Shown: positions 62,573 to 64,000 of the stretch, in pieces
How positions within the stretch are numbered: the first letter of the stretch is position 1
Layout of the letters: each line of letters begins with the position of its first letter
Source: Pseudomonas sp. GM49
Lineage (GTDB): Bacteria > Pseudomonadota > Gammaproteobacteria > Pseudomonadales > Pseudomonadaceae
Direction: 5' to 3'
DNA length: 64,000 bases
NCBI RefSeq assembly: GCF_000282355.1
Contig: NZ_AKJL01000225.1
Location: 1 to 64,000 of the forward strand
Program-made: the position numbers and the translations under genes
The notes under the pieces: model-generated
The model's input: only the letters and a program-made list of their open reading frames with translations
The model's database searches: none
What the model was told of the DNA's origin: nothing

Positions 62573-63853
62573 ATGAATACGACTTCATGCGTGGTAGTGG
62601 TCGGGTACAACGGCAATCGGGTTCACGACATCCAGAAACTGCGCGAGCTGTGCAAGTCGCTCTACAACGCCAGGCTCATCCTGCTGGTCGAGAAAATTCA
62701 GCCCCATGACGACCAGGTGGCCGATCACGTCTGCAGCACTTCGCTGGCCGAAAAAGATGTGGCGGCGTCCCTTGAACTGGTGGTGGGGTGTCTGAATGCC
62801 GACAACTGGAAACTGATCGGCGTACTGCCGTTCTCCGATCGCGGCGTGCTGCTTGGTGCCGCGCTGGCCAGCCACTTCGGCCTGCCGGGCATTACCCCGG
62901 ACGAAGCGCGGGCGGGGCTGGACAAGCAGATTTTTCGCCGGCTCGAAGCGGCGGCCGGCACCTCCCCTGAAGAATACCGGCCAGTGTTTTCCGCACGAGT
63001 CGAAAGCCTGCCGGAACTGCGCCAGCGCGTCGTCGAACTGGGCGGCAAGGCCTTCATCAAACCGGCCTGCGAAGGCGCCAGCCGGGGCTGTCGCGTCATC
63101 CATCACCCTTCGGAATGCGATGACGCCTGGCTCGCCCTGAAGCCTTATCGCGAAGGCGGCATCGTCCTTGAAGAGCTGGTGCAGAACGCCCGCGAATACA
63201 GCTGGGACTACGTGGCCGGCAGCACCTGGGTGACTGAAAAAACCACCACCGAAGGCGCCTACCGCGCGGAGATCCAGCAAGTCGTACCGGCACCGCTTCC
63301 GGCACAGGTACAGGCGCGTTTGATGGCAGCCGGTCGGCATATGTCGGGTTTGGTATCCCAGGACAATGGGGCCTGGCACAACGAGGTGTTCCTGCGCAGC
63401 GACAACCTGACCTCCGCTGTGGAAACCAACATGCGTCCTGGCGGCATGCACATCTGGGACCTGGCCAAACGAGCCTTCGTCAATTTCGATCCGTGGGAAC
63501 GCTGGGTGCGCTGGGCGGTGGAAGGCCGGACCGAACAGCATGAGCCAGTGGCTCGCGGCTACTGCGGCATTCGCCTGCTCAGGGCACCGACCGGCGGGAT
63601 CCTGCGTGCCACGCCTGACATCGGGGTCCTGGCCCGCGCACTGCGTATCGACCTGGTGGAAGGGCAGTACGCCAAACGTATCGGCGACTCGGTCAGCGCA
63701 CTGGTCAAAGACAATTTCTCATTCATCGGCCACATCGTGTTGTTCAACGAGCACTACGGACAACTGAGCAACGACCTGTTGCGTCTGGCCGAGTCGATTG
63801 AGTCACGCATCGAGGTGACTTGCCTGGCACCGGCCACCCGCGCCGTGTGCTGA
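62573..63853 (+). CDS. ATP-grasp carboxylate-amine ligase-like enzyme
   Basis: This 426-residue protein has an ATP-grasp layout: N-terminal alpha/beta part (1-105), ATP-lid KPACEGASRGCRVIHHP (near 165), the ribose/metal segment IVLEELVQNAREYSWDYVAG (near 200) and the Mg-binding ETNMRPGGMHIWDLAK (near 285). ATP-grasp enzymes join a carboxylate to an amine via an acyl phosphate, as in L-amino acid ligases (BacD-type). Substrates are unknown. ATG 62573 (MNTTSCVVVVG) has GGGG upstream. It is cotranscribed with the MFS gene and the next gene. Confidence 0.82.
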   Translation: MNTTSCVVVVGYNGNRVHDIQKLRELCKSLYNARLILLVEKIQPHDDQVADHVCSTSLAEKDVAASLELVVGCLNADNWKLIGVLPFSDRGVLLGAALASHFGLPGITPDEARAGLDKQIFRRLEAAAGTSPEEYRPVFSARVESLPELRQRVVELGGKAFIKPACEGASRGCRVIHHPSECDDAWLALKPYREGGIVLEELVQNAREYSWDYVAGSTWVTEKTTTEGAYRAEIQQVVPAPLPAQVQARLMAAGRHMSGLVSQDNGAWHNEVFLRSDNLTSAVETNMRPGGMHIWDLAKRAFVNFDPWERWVRWAVEGRTEQHEPVARGYCGIRLLRAPTGGILRATPDIGVLARALRIDLVEGQYAKRIGDSVSALVKDNFSFIGHIVLFNEHYGQLSNDLLRLAESIESRIEVTCLAPATRAVC

Positions 63854-63901
63854 GCCCGCAAGCACCAGGTTTTTGCATTACTGATTAAGAGGGTTCGATC
63901 A

Positions 63902-64000
63902 ATGATCCAGCACATGACCTGCGATGAACGCTTCATCGCCCTGGCCAAAGAGTTTGGTTATGACATCTACGGCGAAAACACCGCCGGCGGGCATTACGCA
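63902..64000 (+). CDS. Start of an unidentified gene (cut by window edge)
   Basis: ATG 63902 follows an AAGAGG site with about 8 bp spacing and begins MIQHMTCDERFIALAKEFGY, then DIYGENTAGGHYA, remaining open to the window end. It lies 48 bp after the ATP-grasp gene on the same strand, so it is probably the next gene in that operon. With 33 residues the family cannot be recognised. Confidence 0.65.
   Translation, partial: MIQHMTCDERFIALAKEFGYDIYGENTAGGHYA

Overview
The window looks like a chromosomal segment of a Pseudomonas of the fluorescens/putida type. It is GC-rich, with short intergenic gaps. Fourteen intergenic sites carry the REP palindrome GAGCGAGCTTGCTCGCGA or close variants, mostly as inverted pairs (REPINs). 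Gene content and neighbourhoods (folM-folE-folX beside a flavodoxin, hmgABC, the norR/flavohaemoglobin pair, cyoABCDE, a PpSB1-type short LOV protein) fit that group. There is no rRNA, tRNA, CRISPR array, insertion sequence or prophage. Nearly all of it is core or near-core genome, with a few AT-richer or lineage-specific genes.

Layout. 0-8 kb: the start of pta, slyD, glutathione peroxidase, an Old Yellow Enzyme, a glycosyltransferase, cysZ, trxB and a class III aminotransferase. 8-13.5 kb: hopJ-like and DUF1244 genes, the pterin operon folM-folE-folX, then a light-sensing block (MerR regulator, PilZ protein, short LOV photoreceptor) and a flavodoxin. 13.7-17.4 kb: class II aldolase with alpha/beta hydrolase, an SDR and an AmpDh3-like amidase. 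17.9-24.7 kb: a DUF1302/DUF1329 envelope pair with a MalT-like LuxR regulator and an AT-rich orphan. 24.6-28.9 kb: homogentisate (tyrosine/phenylalanine) catabolism hmgR / hmgA-fahA-maiA with a clear operator. 29-36 kb: SirB1-like protein, a leucine-dehydrogenase homologue lacking its catalytic lysine, SOS-controlled yebG, psiE, sdaA with a LysR regulator, and an HPF/RaiA factor. 36.3-40.6 kb: an iron-regulated FecI-FecR-TonB receptor signalling set. 40.7-49 kb: AraC/DMT exporter, a 2-ketoacid reductase, a periplasmic binding-protein/RidA fusion, YkgJ, GNAT and CheV. 49-52.7 kb: NO detoxification (norR/hmp) and dsbB. 53.6-58.4 kb: cytochrome bo3 oxidase operon cyoABCDE. 58.7-59.4 kb: an orphan NadS-like antitoxin and a DUF3077 gene with a leader and a probable 21-residue peptide. 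59.9-64 kb: MocR regulator, divergent MFS transporter, ATP-grasp ligase and the start of another gene, resembling a small-molecule biosynthesis/export locus.

The most interesting loci are the MocR/MFS/ATP-grasp cluster at the right edge, the LOV-PilZ/MerR block beside pterin synthesis, the lipoprotein binding-protein/RidA fusion that keeps both RidA catalytic residues, the leucine dehydrogenase with valine at the catalytic lysine position, and a strong minus-strand terminator with no gene in front of it (possible small RNA). All calls come from reading the sequence and translations. No database search was run, and statements about other species are from memory.
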